Shown: positions 19,069-27,650 of the stretch, piece by piece
Numbering within the stretch: the stretch's first letter is position 1
Layout: each line of letters begins with the position of its first letter
Notes under the pieces: generated by a model
What the model saw: only the letters and a program-made list of their open reading frames with translations
Databases searched by the model: none
What the model was told of the DNA's origin: nothing
Made by a program: the position numbers and the translations under genes
Origin: GCA-003244245 sp963822695
Lineage (GTDB): Bacteria > Actinomycetota > Actinomycetes > Mycobacteriales > Pseudonocardiaceae
Reading direction: 5' to 3'
DNA: 64,000 bases
NCBI GenBank assembly: GCA_963822695.1
Contig: CAWGJH010000026.1
Span: 65,704 to 129,703, forward strand

Positions 19069-20826
19069 TTATTGCTTCGTCGGCGTCGTCTGGGCGCCGA
19101 CGGTGACGCCGATCGGGTTGAGGTGGGTGAGGTGGCCGCTTTCAGTGCCGTCGGTGGGGTCGATCACGCAGTCGATGAGGGCCGGGCCGCCCGATGCGAG
19201 CGCGTCGGTGAGGGCGGTGGTGAGCTGGGCGGGCGTGGTCACGTGGTAGCCCTTGCCGCCGAATGCCTCGATCAGGAGGTCGTGGCGGGCGTGGAGCATC
19301 AAAGTGGTCGGCGACGGGTCCGTGGAGACGGGGTTGATCCCGTCTCCACGGTAAACGCCGCCGTTGTTGAGGATGATGACGACGACAGGCAGCTGGTAGC
19401 GGCAGATGGTCTCCAGCTCCATGCCGCTGAACCCGAAGGCGCTGTCGCCTTCGATGGCCACGACCGGGGCGCCGCTTTCGACGGCGGCGGCGATCGCGTA
19501 GCCCATGCCGATGCCCATGACGCCCCAGGTGCCGCTGTCCAGCCGGTGACGCGGCACGTGCATGTCGATCACGTTGCGGGCGAAGTCGAGCGCGTTGGCG
19601 CCTTCGTTGATGACATAGGCGTGGGGGTGCTCGTGTAGGACGTCGCGGACTGCCCGTAGCGCTCCGTAGAACTGCATCGGGTGCGGGTCGGCCTTAAGGC
19701 GCTGCGACATCTTGGCGATGTTCTGCGCCGAGCGCGCCGCGAGCTCTTCTCGCCAGGATGCCGCGGTCGTGATGTGGCCGGGCTTGGTCCGCTCGAGGAG
19801 TGCCGTCATCACCGAGCCGATGTCTCCGACGAGCGGGGCGGCGATGGGCTGGTTGCTGTCCAGCTCAGTGGGCTCGATGTTGACCTGGATGAACTGCGCG
19901 TGAGGGTTCCACTGCGGTGGCTCGCCGTGGCCGAGCAGCCAGTTCAGCCGCGCGCCGACGAGCATCACGACATCGGTCCTGCGCAGCGCCAGGGAACGGG
20001 CGGCGGCTACCGACTGTGGATGGTCGTCGGGCAGTAGGCCCTTGGCCATCGACATGGGCAGAAACGGCAGGCCGGTGGTGTCGATAAACTCCCGGATCTG
20101 CTCGTCCGCCTGCGAGTACGCGGCGCCCTTGCCGAGCACGACCAGCGGCCGTTGTGCGTTGGCGAGCAGGGCGATCGCCCGGTCCACCGCGTCGGGTGCG
20201 GGCAGCTGGCACGGTGCCGGGTCGACGACCCGCCGCAGCGACGCGGCGCCGGCTGCCGCGTCGATGACCTCGCCGAGCACGGCGGCTGGGATGTCAAGGT
20301 AGACACCGCCGGGACGCCCGGACGCCGCGGTGCGGATCGCCCGGGCGATACCGCGGCCGATGTCCTCGACCCGGTTCACTCGGTAGGCGGCCTTGGCGAG
20401 CGGTTCGGCCGCCGCCAGCTGGTCGAGCTCCTCGTAGTCGCCTTGCTTGAGGTCGACGATGTGCCGCTCGCTGGACCCGGAGATCTGGACCATCGGGAAG
20501 CAGTTCGTGGTGGCGTTTGCCAGCGCGACCAGCCCGTTGAGGAAGCCCGGGCCGGACACCGTCAGGCACATACCTGGCCTCTTGGTCAAAAACCCGGCCG
20601 CCGCCGCCGCGTGCCCGGCGTCACTCTCGTGGCGGAAGCCGATGTAGCGGATGCCCGACGCCTGCGCGAGGCGGGCCAGATCGGTGATCGGGATGCCGAC
20701 CACCCCGTAGATGGTCTGCACGTCGTTGAGCTTGAGCGCGTTGACGACCAGGTGGTACCCGTCGGTGAGCTCGGCCGGAGCATCGGCGACGGTCGCCGTG
20801 GTCTCCGGTGTGGAAACGGTGGTCAT
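19069..20826 (-). CDS. oxc: oxalyl-CoA decarboxylase
   Basis: This 585-residue thiamine-diphosphate enzyme decarboxylates oxalyl-CoA to formyl-CoA and CO2; with Frc it turns oxalate over in a cycle. The cofactor-activating glutamate is E67 in FRHESDAGHAAAAAGF. TVSGPGFLNGL and SGSSERHIVDLKQGDYEELDQ follow, and the Mg/ThDP motif runs from GDSAFGFSGMELETICRY (460-477) to ILNNGG near 490. The first 20 residues (Thr, Ala rich) are an extra tail. The ATG at 20826 has an excellent GGGAGGACCTC site inside copy B of the duplicated promoter, whose end lies only 5 bases from the start. It is divergent from the DUF1275 gene. Confidence 0.95.
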   Translation of the reverse strand: MTTVSTPETTATVADAPAELTDGYHLVVNALKLNDVQTIYGVVGIPITDLARLAQASGIRYIGFRHESDAGHAAAAAGFLTKRPGMCLTVSGPGFLNGLVALANATTNCFPMVQISGSSERHIVDLKQGDYEELDQLAAAEPLAKAAYRVNRVEDIGRGIARAIRTAASGRPGGVYLDIPAAVLGEVIDAAAGAASLRRVVDPAPCQLPAPDAVDRAIALLANAQRPLVVLGKGAAYSQADEQIREFIDTTGLPFLPMSMAKGLLPDDHPQSVAAARSLALRRTDVVMLVGARLNWLLGHGEPPQWNPHAQFIQVNIEPTELDSNQPIAAPLVGDIGSVMTALLERTKPGHITTAASWREELAARSAQNIAKMSQRLKADPHPMQFYGALRAVRDVLHEHPHAYVINEGANALDFARNVIDMHVPRHRLDSGTWGVMGIGMGYAIAAAVESGAPVVAIEGDSAFGFSGMELETICRYQLPVVVIILNNGGVYRGDGINPVSTDPSPTTLMLHARHDLLIEAFGGKGYHVTTPAQLTTALTDALASGGPALIDCVIDPTDGTESGHLTHLNPIGVTVGAQTTPTKQ

Positions 20827-20831
20827 GGTCG

Positions 20832-21148
20832 GAGGTCCTCCCTGTGCGGATATGGCTGTTTGCCTTCACCTCCCACATTCCGCGGCGCGCACCGTCGCGT
20901 CCAAGACCTGTTGGCGACCAGCCGATAAGCGATGGCTATCAACGTCCACCGAGGCCCGCCCACACCACCCCACAGCTGCATTGATAGACACTCGCTACCG
21001 GCCATTCGCCAACGCGTATTGGACATGCCGACCACGCCAGCGCAGGCTCACAGATAACGACTTCACCAGTGACCCGATACGAGGAGAGGCGTTGGTCATG
21101 GCTGTTCCGACCGCAGCATCCGTGCCGGACACGAACTGGTACGTGCCC
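20832..21148. repeat. 317-bp duplicated divergent promoter region, copy B
   Basis: Near-identical, gapless match to 13835-14151. It drives oxc-frc leftward and the DUF1275 gene rightward. It contains the minus-strand ribosome-binding site of oxc and, on the plus strand, GAGGAGAGG plus codons 1-17 of the ligase gene (MAVPTAASVPDTNWYVP here, MTVPTAASVRDANRYVP in copy A). Confidence 0.92.
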
Positions 21149-21931
21149 TCTGGCGTATCACCATCCACAGGGGGAGCCATGCCAGCCAAACCGACTATTG
21201 ACCGGCGCGGGGACCGAGCTGCCACGCACACGACGCCGACGCTCCTAGCGGTTCGCGATTGGTTGCTCGTGGTGCTGGCGTTCTCGGCGGGTATCTACGA
21301 AGCGATCTGCTTTCTCTCCTTCGGGAAGGTCTTCACGGCGTTCCAGACCGGGAACATCATGTTTCTCGGAGTCGTTGCCGCCGGCACTCGCCCGCCCTTT
21401 GGCCCGGATCCAGATTCTGTGGTCGTCTCTCTCGTCGCGTTCGCGGCGGGCGCCGCGCTGGCGGTGCGGATCCTGAAGGCGTTCAACGGCGATGAGGAGG
21501 TGGACGATGACGATGTCTTCCAGGTATGGCCGCGCCGCGTGTCGGTCGCGCTCGGGGTCGCGCTGGTCGCGCAGGTCGGCTTCCTCGCCGTGTGGATGGC
21601 GGCCTCGCCGTCCAGCGAGGTGTCCAACATCCAGCTCGGCCTGAACGCGTTCGCGATGGGTTTGCAGATGAACGCCATCCGGTCGCTCCACGTGCCGGGC
21701 ATCTCCACCACGGCCGCAACCGCCACCCTCATCAGCTGGGCAAGCGGTACCGCAACCGGGTCGCACAAGGCGCCCGCGGCGCGTCGCTTGACCGGGGTCC
21801 TCGTGAGCATGGCCGTCGGTGCCTTGTTCGGAGACTGGATGCTCGGCCACGCGCACACCTACGCCCCGGTCCTGCCAGCGATCGTGATCGCGATCGCCTC
21901 GGTGGCTTTGAAGCAGGAGCCTGCGCGATAG
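21098..21931 (+). CDS. DUF1275 (YoaK-type) membrane protein with captured 5' end
   Basis: About 277 residues from the ATG at 21098, or 250 from the ATG at 21179 (MPAKPTIDRRG), which also has a GGGGGA site. DUF1275 features are the helix LLVVLAFSAGIYEAICFLSFGKVFTAFQTGNIMFLG (broken by the family's TGN motif), LVAFAAGAALAVRI, NAFAMGLQMNAIRSLHVPG and several further helices. The family is of unknown transport function. The first 17 codons from 21098 are copied from the oxalate-CoA-ligase-like gene and are in frame, so the product may carry a foreign N-terminal tail. Context suggests expression with oxalate genes, perhaps in oxalate or formate passage, but that is inference. Confidence 0.85.
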   Translation: MAVPTAASVPDTNWYVPSGVSPSTGGAMPAKPTIDRRGDRAATHTTPTLLAVRDWLLVVLAFSAGIYEAICFLSFGKVFTAFQTGNIMFLGVVAAGTRPPFGPDPDSVVVSLVAFAAGAALAVRILKAFNGDEEVDDDDVFQVWPRRVSVALGVALVAQVGFLAVWMAASPSSEVSNIQLGLNAFAMGLQMNAIRSLHVPGISTTAATATLISWASGTATGSHKAPAARRLTGVLVSMAVGALFGDWMLGHAHTYAPVLPAIVIAIASVALKQEPAR

Positions 21932-22414
21932 TCCGCGTCGTCCACAGATCGGTCTGACCTGCCGTGACTGAAACGATCGCCGGGGTTAGCGTACCGGACA
22001 GTCGCGGCGGCATACGGCCGCACCCTCACCATGCGTTACCGCGTACTTCCGCTCCCAAGTAACAGGATGACCACAACTTCGCCGCAGCGGATCAGTCCCC
22101 ACACCTCGCCCGTTCGTCGAGCGGTCAAAGGCGCGTCGGAGTTGATGCCACACCCTATTGTCGTGCTCGAGGGCGGGAGGATCGTCCTCTGTCAACCGAG
22201 GTGTGCCGTTGACGATTGACGCGCGACTGGTTGATCTGTCCGACGGTCCGGACCAGAGCCGAGAAAGAGTGGCTTGCATTCCGGACCAGCGGCCCTGCAG
22301 GGTGGAGCCCGCGCCGCGAGGAGATCACGACCAGGTCCCCGGCATAGGGAAACAACAATGACATGGCCGGGTTCGCTCTGACCAGCTCACAACAGGATGG
22401 ACGCCATCAACCGA
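21932..22414. other. gene-free stretch
   Basis: About 480 bases between the DUF1275 gene and the broken nitrile hydratase. Short open frames on both strands match no known family. Confidence 0.45.
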
Positions 22415-22532
22415 GCTCTATGATCTTGTCGATCGCCACCGGGTTGACCAGGCCGCGCTCGGTCAGCAGTTACTCCAGCGCCTCAGTCCGCAGCGCGATC
22501 GGCAACCGATCCGACGAGGTCGTTTCACTCAT
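22415..22532 (-). pseudogene. nthA: nitrile hydratase alpha subunit, N-terminal stub
   Basis: From the ATG at 22532, which overlaps the end of the beta gene, the frame reads MSETTSSDRLPIALRTEALE. It then hits a TAA at 22470-22472 and would continue LLTERGLVNPVAIDKIIEL, a clear alpha-subunit N-terminus. Homology stops near 22415, so the metal-binding Cys motif and the rest are absent. Both a nonsense change and a large deletion have removed function. Confidence 0.72.
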
Positions 22533-23191
22533 GACACGGCTCCAGGTAGCCGTCGAACAGCTCATCGGCGAGCGTGAAGGGCTCGGCATCGGTCCCCCAC
22601 AGCTCGCGGGAGTCGAAGCGCACCGTGTAGACGTGCTGCGGGTTCTCGCCGAGGAAATGCGCGTGCGTATCGGGCAGCAGCGCGGCGGGCTGGACCCGCT
22701 CGATCACGCCGCGGTGCCCGCGCAGGTAACGAGGCAGCCGGGTGTGGCCCTCGGGCTGCATGTCCTTGATCCGCACTGCCTCACCGACGGCGAAACGCGG
22801 TGGATCCGCCACGGCGCGAAGCGACCCGGCAGCGGTCGGCGCATAGTCGGGCTTGTTCGGCTCGGGCACCGGAGCCTCTTCGACGTCCTCGCCACGCAGC
22901 TTGCCAGCCCGGGCCTCGACCGCGCCAGGGGCCAGGGTCGCACTCTCCACGAGCATCAGCTCGGCGGCATGCAGCCAGCATCCCCAGTAGCCGTCGTCGA
23001 AGTATTCGGCGTGCTCCAGACGTCCCATCACGTGCCGGGCCGCGTCGAGATTGCGGCCGGACACACCCATCGATAGCAGGGTCAGCGCGAATGCCCGACC
23101 CTCATGGCTGCGCAAAGACGGGTTCGTCGGAGGTCGGCGTCTTGACCCGACCCCAACCCTCCGTGCCCCCCAGGTCCGCGATCCGACTCAT
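22525..23191 (-). pseudogene. nthB: nitrile hydratase beta subunit, frameshifted
   Basis: The N-terminus from ATG 23191 reads MSRIADLGGTEGWGRVKTP and continues to DEPVFAQP, then hits a TGA at 23102-23104. The other frame carries EGRAFALTLLSMGVSGRNLDAARH and the C-terminal SH3-like domain, with FAVGEAVRIKDMQPEGHTRLP and YTVRFDSRELWG, ending at 22525. Restoring two bases at about 23102-23106 would recreate the typical PWEGRAFAL and give about 222 residues, the usual length. The enzyme would hydrate nitriles to amides together with the alpha subunit, which is also broken here. Confidence 0.85.
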
Positions 23192-23687
23192 CACTGCGCC
23201 TCCGGGGTCGTGAGTGCGTAACAGTGTTCGAACATTGTCACAGACCACGTGGTGTCCCGGCACTGACCGGCGAGCAGGTGTGCCAGCTGATGCCGGTGTT
23301 CCACCCGCTGTATTCCGGTGTTCCCGCGGAGTTGCTGCTGTTCATCGATGATCACTTCGAGCTGTTCACACCCCCACGCCGTGACGCCAACCGGGGAACC
23401 GGTCACGGGCCCACCCAGGTAGCCGGTAATCCCGCCGTGGTGGAAGCGACCATCACCGAAGCTGCCGCAACCATCACGCGAGACGAGCTCGCGGACATCC
23501 TGGGCTGGCCGCTGGCGCGGCTACTGACCGCGCTTACCGAGCTAGAGGATCAACTGGAGGGTGGGTGTCCTGCAGGTCCGCCGTGTCCACGCAGTAGGCC
23601 ATCCGGTGGCGGCGCTCAGGCCAGTCGGGTCGCCCGTCAACTAAGCGGATCGCCCGGTCAGCTGACCCGGCCCGTCACCGGCGTCGG
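23192..23687. other. no confident gene
   Basis: A plus-strand frame from 23224 contains a plausible protein-like stretch (ITRDELADILGWPLARLLTALTELEDQL, a possible winged-helix piece) but becomes biased sequence and overlaps the kinase gene on the other strand. I regard it as a remnant at best. Confidence 0.3.
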
Positions 23688-25409
23688 CTACTCAGGGTCG
23701 GCATTCGGGTATCCGCCGTCGGCCATAACCGGAAGCTCGCAGGACACCGTGGTGCCGCGGCCTACCGGGCTGTGCACGGACAACGTCCCGCCCAGCGCCT
23801 CGATACGGTCTTTGAGCCCGAGCAGTCCTGAGCCGCGCACTGGGTCGGCGCCACCGATACCGTCGTCGCGCACGCGCAACCGTAGCGTGCCGCCGGAGGC
23901 TTCCGCCTCGACCTCGACCACCGAGGCGCGGGCGTGCTTGGCGGCGTTGGCGAGCATCTCTGAGACGACGTAGTAAGCGCCCACTTCGACGGACTCGGGA
24001 AGCCGACCGTCAACCCGCACCTGCATTTCCACCGGGATGGCTGAGCGTCGCCCGAGCGCGCGCAGCGCCGGGCGCAGCCCCGCCTCAGACAGGACCGCCG
24101 GGTGTATGCCCCGGGAGATTTCCCGCAGGTCATCGAGCACGCCCATGAGCTCCACGGCTACGCCCGCGATCTCGGTACGGATCTCGCCACGTTCGGAGGA
24201 TGCCGCCGCTGCCGAACGCAGCCTCAGGGCCAGCGCGACCAGGCGTTGCTGGGCGCCGTCGTGCAGGTCGCGCTCGATGCGCCGACGAACCTCATCCGAT
24301 GCGGCGACTATCCGCGCGCGAGAGGCCATCAGCTCAGCCCGGCTCTGCGCGTTCGCCACCGCTGTCGCGACCAGGTCGGTGAACTCCGTCATCCGCTGCT
24401 CTGTGTCGGGCGGCAGTGGCCCCTGCCCGGACCCGACGGCGATCAGTCCCCACAGCCGGCCATGAACGTGGACCGGCATCGCGACCGCAGACCGCAGCCC
24501 CTCGCCCAGATAAGGCTCCCCGCCCGGGATGTCGTAGTAGTCATCAACCCGGGCAGGCCGCCCAGTACGCAGCACGGTCGCGGTCAGCCCGGTTCGCGGA
24601 TAGCCCTCCCAGCGTTGGCCGACCCGCACGTGGGGACCCGTCGTGCCCTCGTTGGCCACCAGCGTGGCCGTCCCGTCGAGCTCAAACCTGATCATTCTGG
24701 CGGTGCCGCTACCGAAATGCCGCAACACCTCCTTCGTCACGCCCGCGAACACCGCATGGGGCGGTTCGCCCCGCGCGACCAGCATGGCCAGCCGGCGCAG
24801 GGACGCCTGCGTGTCGGCCAGTTCGCGCAGTTTCTGCTCGGCTTGGGCGTTGGCGATGGCCATCGCGGCCAGCTCCATGAAATCCGCCATGCGCGACTCG
24901 GTGCCCGCCGGAAAGTCCTCACTGGATGTCGCCGCCACCGTTACGCCCCAGTGGCGCCCCCCGACCACAATCGGCGTAGCGACCCCGGCCCGCATGCCCA
25001 ACCGGCCAACCCAGGCGCCATACGGGCCTGTCGCCAGCCTCTCGCCGTTGATCCGGGCCGGGCGTCCGGTCCGCAGCGCGGCAGTCTGAATCATCCCGGG
25101 GACCAGCTTGAGCCGAAAGCCAACCGGTACCTGATCGCTGACCCGGCCATAGGACCCAACAACAGTGACATACCCCTCCGATTCACCGACCTCCCCCGAG
25201 GAGTGATCAACGCGGGAGACGAACGTCGCCTCGGCACCGATCAGCCGGCCCAGCTCATCCGCCACCGCCGTAAACACCTCAGCCGGCCGGGCGCCGCTGG
25301 CTACCAGCGTGGCCACGCGCCGCAGCGCGGCCTGCTCGCGGGCAAGCTGACCCAGCCGTGCCCGATCCGGCGGATCACGGCTTGGCCCCGCGTCGGCGGC
25401 ATGGTCCAC
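23688..25409 (-). CDS. GAF-GAF sensor histidine kinase
   Basis: The 573-residue soluble kinase has no membrane segment. Two GAF domains lie at about residues 25-185 and 205-355, each ending in a helix of the pattern MADFMELAAMAIANAQAE or MTEFTDLVATAVANAQS. The dimerisation/phosphoacceptor helix holds RRRIERDLHDGAQQRLVALALRLR with the predicted phosphohistidine. The ATPase domain has VVSEMLANAAKHA (N box), VRDDGIGGADP and GSGLLGLKDRIEALGG (G boxes). This is the NarL-partner (HisKA_3) type. No response regulator gene is adjacent, so it is an orphan. Upstream 25410-25536 has no gene. Confidence 0.9.
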   Translation of the reverse strand: MDHAADAGPSRDPPDRARLGQLAREQAALRRVATLVASGARPAEVFTAVADELGRLIGAEATFVSRVDHSSGEVGESEGYVTVVGSYGRVSDQVPVGFRLKLVPGMIQTAALRTGRPARINGERLATGPYGAWVGRLGMRAGVATPIVVGGRHWGVTVAATSSEDFPAGTESRMADFMELAAMAIANAQAEQKLRELADTQASLRRLAMLVARGEPPHAVFAGVTKEVLRHFGSGTARMIRFELDGTATLVANEGTTGPHVRVGQRWEGYPRTGLTATVLRTGRPARVDDYYDIPGGEPYLGEGLRSAVAMPVHVHGRLWGLIAVGSGQGPLPPDTEQRMTEFTDLVATAVANAQSRAELMASRARIVAASDEVRRRIERDLHDGAQQRLVALALRLRSAAAASSERGEIRTEIAGVAVELMGVLDDLREISRGIHPAVLSEAGLRPALRALGRRSAIPVEMQVRVDGRLPESVEVGAYYVVSEMLANAAKHARASVVEVEAEASGGTLRLRVRDDGIGGADPVRGSGLLGLKDRIEALGGTLSVHSPVGRGTTVSCELPVMADGGYPNADPE

Positions 25410-25536
25410 ATCGGTTCCGGTGTCTGGCGCGCTCCCAAAGCTGACCGTAGCCCGAGGCTCACCGGGCGCCTAGCCCTGGACGATCGAGCAACGTGGCGAC
25501 CCGCCCGGGCCCGACCAGTCCGGTGACGATAGTGGC

Positions 25537-25717
25537 CATGCCGGGTTGCCCGAACGCGGCTCCGCTGGAGCGGCGGCTGATCGCCGACGGGCCTCAGGCG
25601 GCCCGGCGGGGCATGCACGGGCTACCGACACTGCTGGTCAGCGGGCAGGATCCAGTCGCGCCGCCTGGCGGGGGCGTGTCGGGTCGAACGCGGTCAGCTG
25701 GCAGTTGCCCGGATTAG
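25537..25717 (+). pseudogene. possible thioredoxin-fold (alkylmercury-lyase-like) fragment
   Basis: A short frame contains VTIVAMPGCPNAAPLERRL followed closely by GMHGLPTLLVSGQDP. These are the beginning and end of a small actinobacterial thioredoxin-like family (CPxA motif and GSPTLLVDGxDPF). The middle is missing and the end is out of pattern. I see nothing else between 25410 and 25864. Confidence 0.35.
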
Positions 25718-25864
25718 TGCCCTTGCCGATCAGCGCGTCGAACTCCCACAGGTGATTCGCGCAGGTCAGCGTGCACCCCGTCACGACGATGCCATTAGCT
25801 CGTTTGGGGGTGACAACGAGGCCTCGGTGGGGAGTCCTCTGCGCCTTACCTTGAAGGCCCAAAG

Positions 25865-26942
25865 ATGATTCGACGTTCGCTGTATGCCCTCGCGCTCGTT
25901 GCGCTGCTGGCAGCAGCGCTCGCCAATCAGGCCAGCGCTGACCCAGGCGGGCTGGGGGCCGAGGGTCTGGCGCCGAGTAGCGCCAACCACAGCGGGCCCG
26001 TCTTGCAGACCGCCGTTGACAAGCTGGCAGCCGCGTTGCGCTGCCACGACGCGCCCCATTCCTCCGGCGGGGAGCCCGTGCTGCTCGTGCACGGTGGCAC
26101 CTTGACCGGGTCGGAGAGCTGGGACTGGAACTACGTGCCCGCGCTGAACAACGCCAGCATCGACGTGTGCACCGTGGACCTACCCGACCGGGCGCTGACT
26201 GACATCCAAGTCTCGGCGGAGTACGTCGTCTACGCCGTGCGCCAGATGCGCGAGCACTACCACTCCAAGGTCGACATCTTGGGGCACTCGGAGGGGCCGG
26301 TGGTGGCGCGGTGGTCGATCAAGTTTTGGCCCGACGTCCGCAACTCGGTCGACGACATGGTCGGACTGGAAGCCGCCTACCACGGCACGGCCGTCACCAA
26401 CATCTTCTGTGCCACGGGTTCATGTATCCCGGTGGCGTGGCAGCTTTCCATCGGCTCGAACTTCCTCAAGGCCCTCAACGCCGACGACGAGACCCCGGGC
26501 GATGTGAGCTACACCAGCATCTGATGTGAGCTACACCAGCATCTACAGTCTTACTGACGATGGCGTCTTGCCGCAGCTGCCACAGTCGGTCTCCGAACAG
26601 GGCGACGGCGCCACCAACGTGCCGATCCAGAACATCTGCCCCGTCCGGGTCGTCAGCCACGTTCAGGCCCTCGCGGATGCAGTCGCGTATGCTCTCGTTC
26701 TTGACGCCTTCACCCATCCCGGGCCTGCCGACCCGTCTCGAATCGACCGCACCGTCTGCGGCCAGCTGTTCCTGCCCGGCGTGACCCTTGACTCCTTCGC
26801 CATCCACCTCGCCACCATCTACGCCACCCTCTATACTTACTCCGCCGGAATCGCCTACCCCACCGTCAATCGCGAGCCCCCGCTGCACTGCTATGCACGC
26901 CCCGAATGTTGCACCTACCAGTCAAAGCGCCGAATACAGTAA
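25865..26942 (+). pseudogene. secreted lipase / alpha-beta hydrolase, split by a 22-bp duplication
   Basis: The 5' part (MIRRSLYALALVALLAAALANQ, a signal peptide) encodes EPVLLVHGGTLTGSESWDWN and the nucleophile elbow VDILGHSEGPVVARW, then stops at 26522-26524. The rest continues in another frame from 26526: YSLTDDGVLPQLPQ, NICPVRVVSHVQALADAVAY, then a C-terminus rich in Cys and Tyr. The sequence GATGTGAGCTACACCAGCATCT occurs twice in tandem at the junction; with one copy the frame reads DVSYTSIYSLTDDG straight through. The original protein would have about 350 residues and would hydrolyse esters outside the cell. Confidence 0.85.
26501..26544 (+). repeat. 22-bp perfect tandem duplication
   Basis: Copies at 26501-26522 and 26523-26544 are identical. 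The unit length is not a multiple of three, so the duplication shifts the lipase frame and creates the stop. Confidence 0.97.
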
Positions 26943-27003
26943 CCGTCATTATCCGGAATTTGAGCGGCCGTGATGCCTGCCAGCGGAGACAAGGACGGAT
27001 GCC

Positions 27004-27650
27004 ATGAAGGCTGTCGTGTTCGTAGACACTCGATCGGTCATGGTTGATGAGGTTTCCGATGCGGTGGTGGAGGAGCCCTCTGATGTGGTGGTGCGCGTGA
27101 CTTCCAGTGCGATGTGTGGCATCGACCTGCACGTGTATGACGGCTGGAGCGGTGTCACCGCGGGCCTGGTGTTGGGTCATGAACCGCTTGGCGTCGTTGA
27201 GCGGGTGGGTTTGGCGGTGGAGCTGGTGAAGGCAGGCGACCGGGTGGTGATCCCGGCTCACCTGTACCGCGGGGTGTGCGTGAACTGCGCCCGCGGCTAC
27301 TCCGTGGCCTGCCTGCGGGTGCGTCCTGGGGGGTTCGGCGCCGCTTCCGGCTACGCCGGGATGGGTCCCTACCGCGGAGCGCGGGCCGAACTGCCGCGGG
27401 TGCTATTCGCCGACGCCCAACTGTATCCCGGTGCCAGGTGAGCCCGGTGACGATCGTGAGGACGACTTCGTGCTGCTCGCCGATGCGTTCGTCACCGGAT
27501 GGCATGCCACCGAGCTCGCCGCGGTGCGCGCGGGGGGCACGGTTGCGGTGTTTGGCGCGGGCGCCGTCGGCCTCCTGGCGGCCTACAGTGCGCTGCTCAA
27601 AGGCGCGGCCGAGGTCTATGTTGTCGACGGCGTACCCGAGCGGCTGGACA
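27004..27650 (+). pseudogene. zinc-dependent alcohol dehydrogenase, frameshifted and 3'-truncated
   Basis: The frame starts MKAVVFVDTRSVMVDE and has the catalytic zinc ligands in SAMCGIDLHVYDG and VLGHEPLGVVE, then the structural zinc cysteines around VCVNCARGYSVACL. It resembles glutathione-independent formaldehyde-dehydrogenase-type enzymes. It stops at 27441. The adjacent frame resumes with VPGEPGDDREDDFVLLADAFVTGWHATEL and the NAD loop VAVFGAGAVGLLAAYSA. A single extra base near 27431 explains the break. After VYVVDGVPERLD the homology ends and DUF1275 sequence begins. The enzyme could not work. Confidence 0.85.

Noticed and set aside
17767..19638. 623-codon plus-strand open frame across frc and oxc
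   Set aside because: Spans two clearly real minus-strand genes and their spacer; antisense artefact of GC-rich codon usage.
20831..20878. Short peptide MWEVKANSHIRTGRTS before oxc as a regulatory leader peptide, also present in copy A
   Set aside because: It coincides with the conserved 5' untranslated region and its ribosome-binding site in the duplicated segment. Conservation is explained by the DNA duplication, so a leader peptide is not needed.
23224..23973. 249-codon plus-strand gene
   Set aside because: The second half overlaps the histidine kinase ATPase domain on the other strand. Only a short winged-helix-like stretch in the first half is protein-like.
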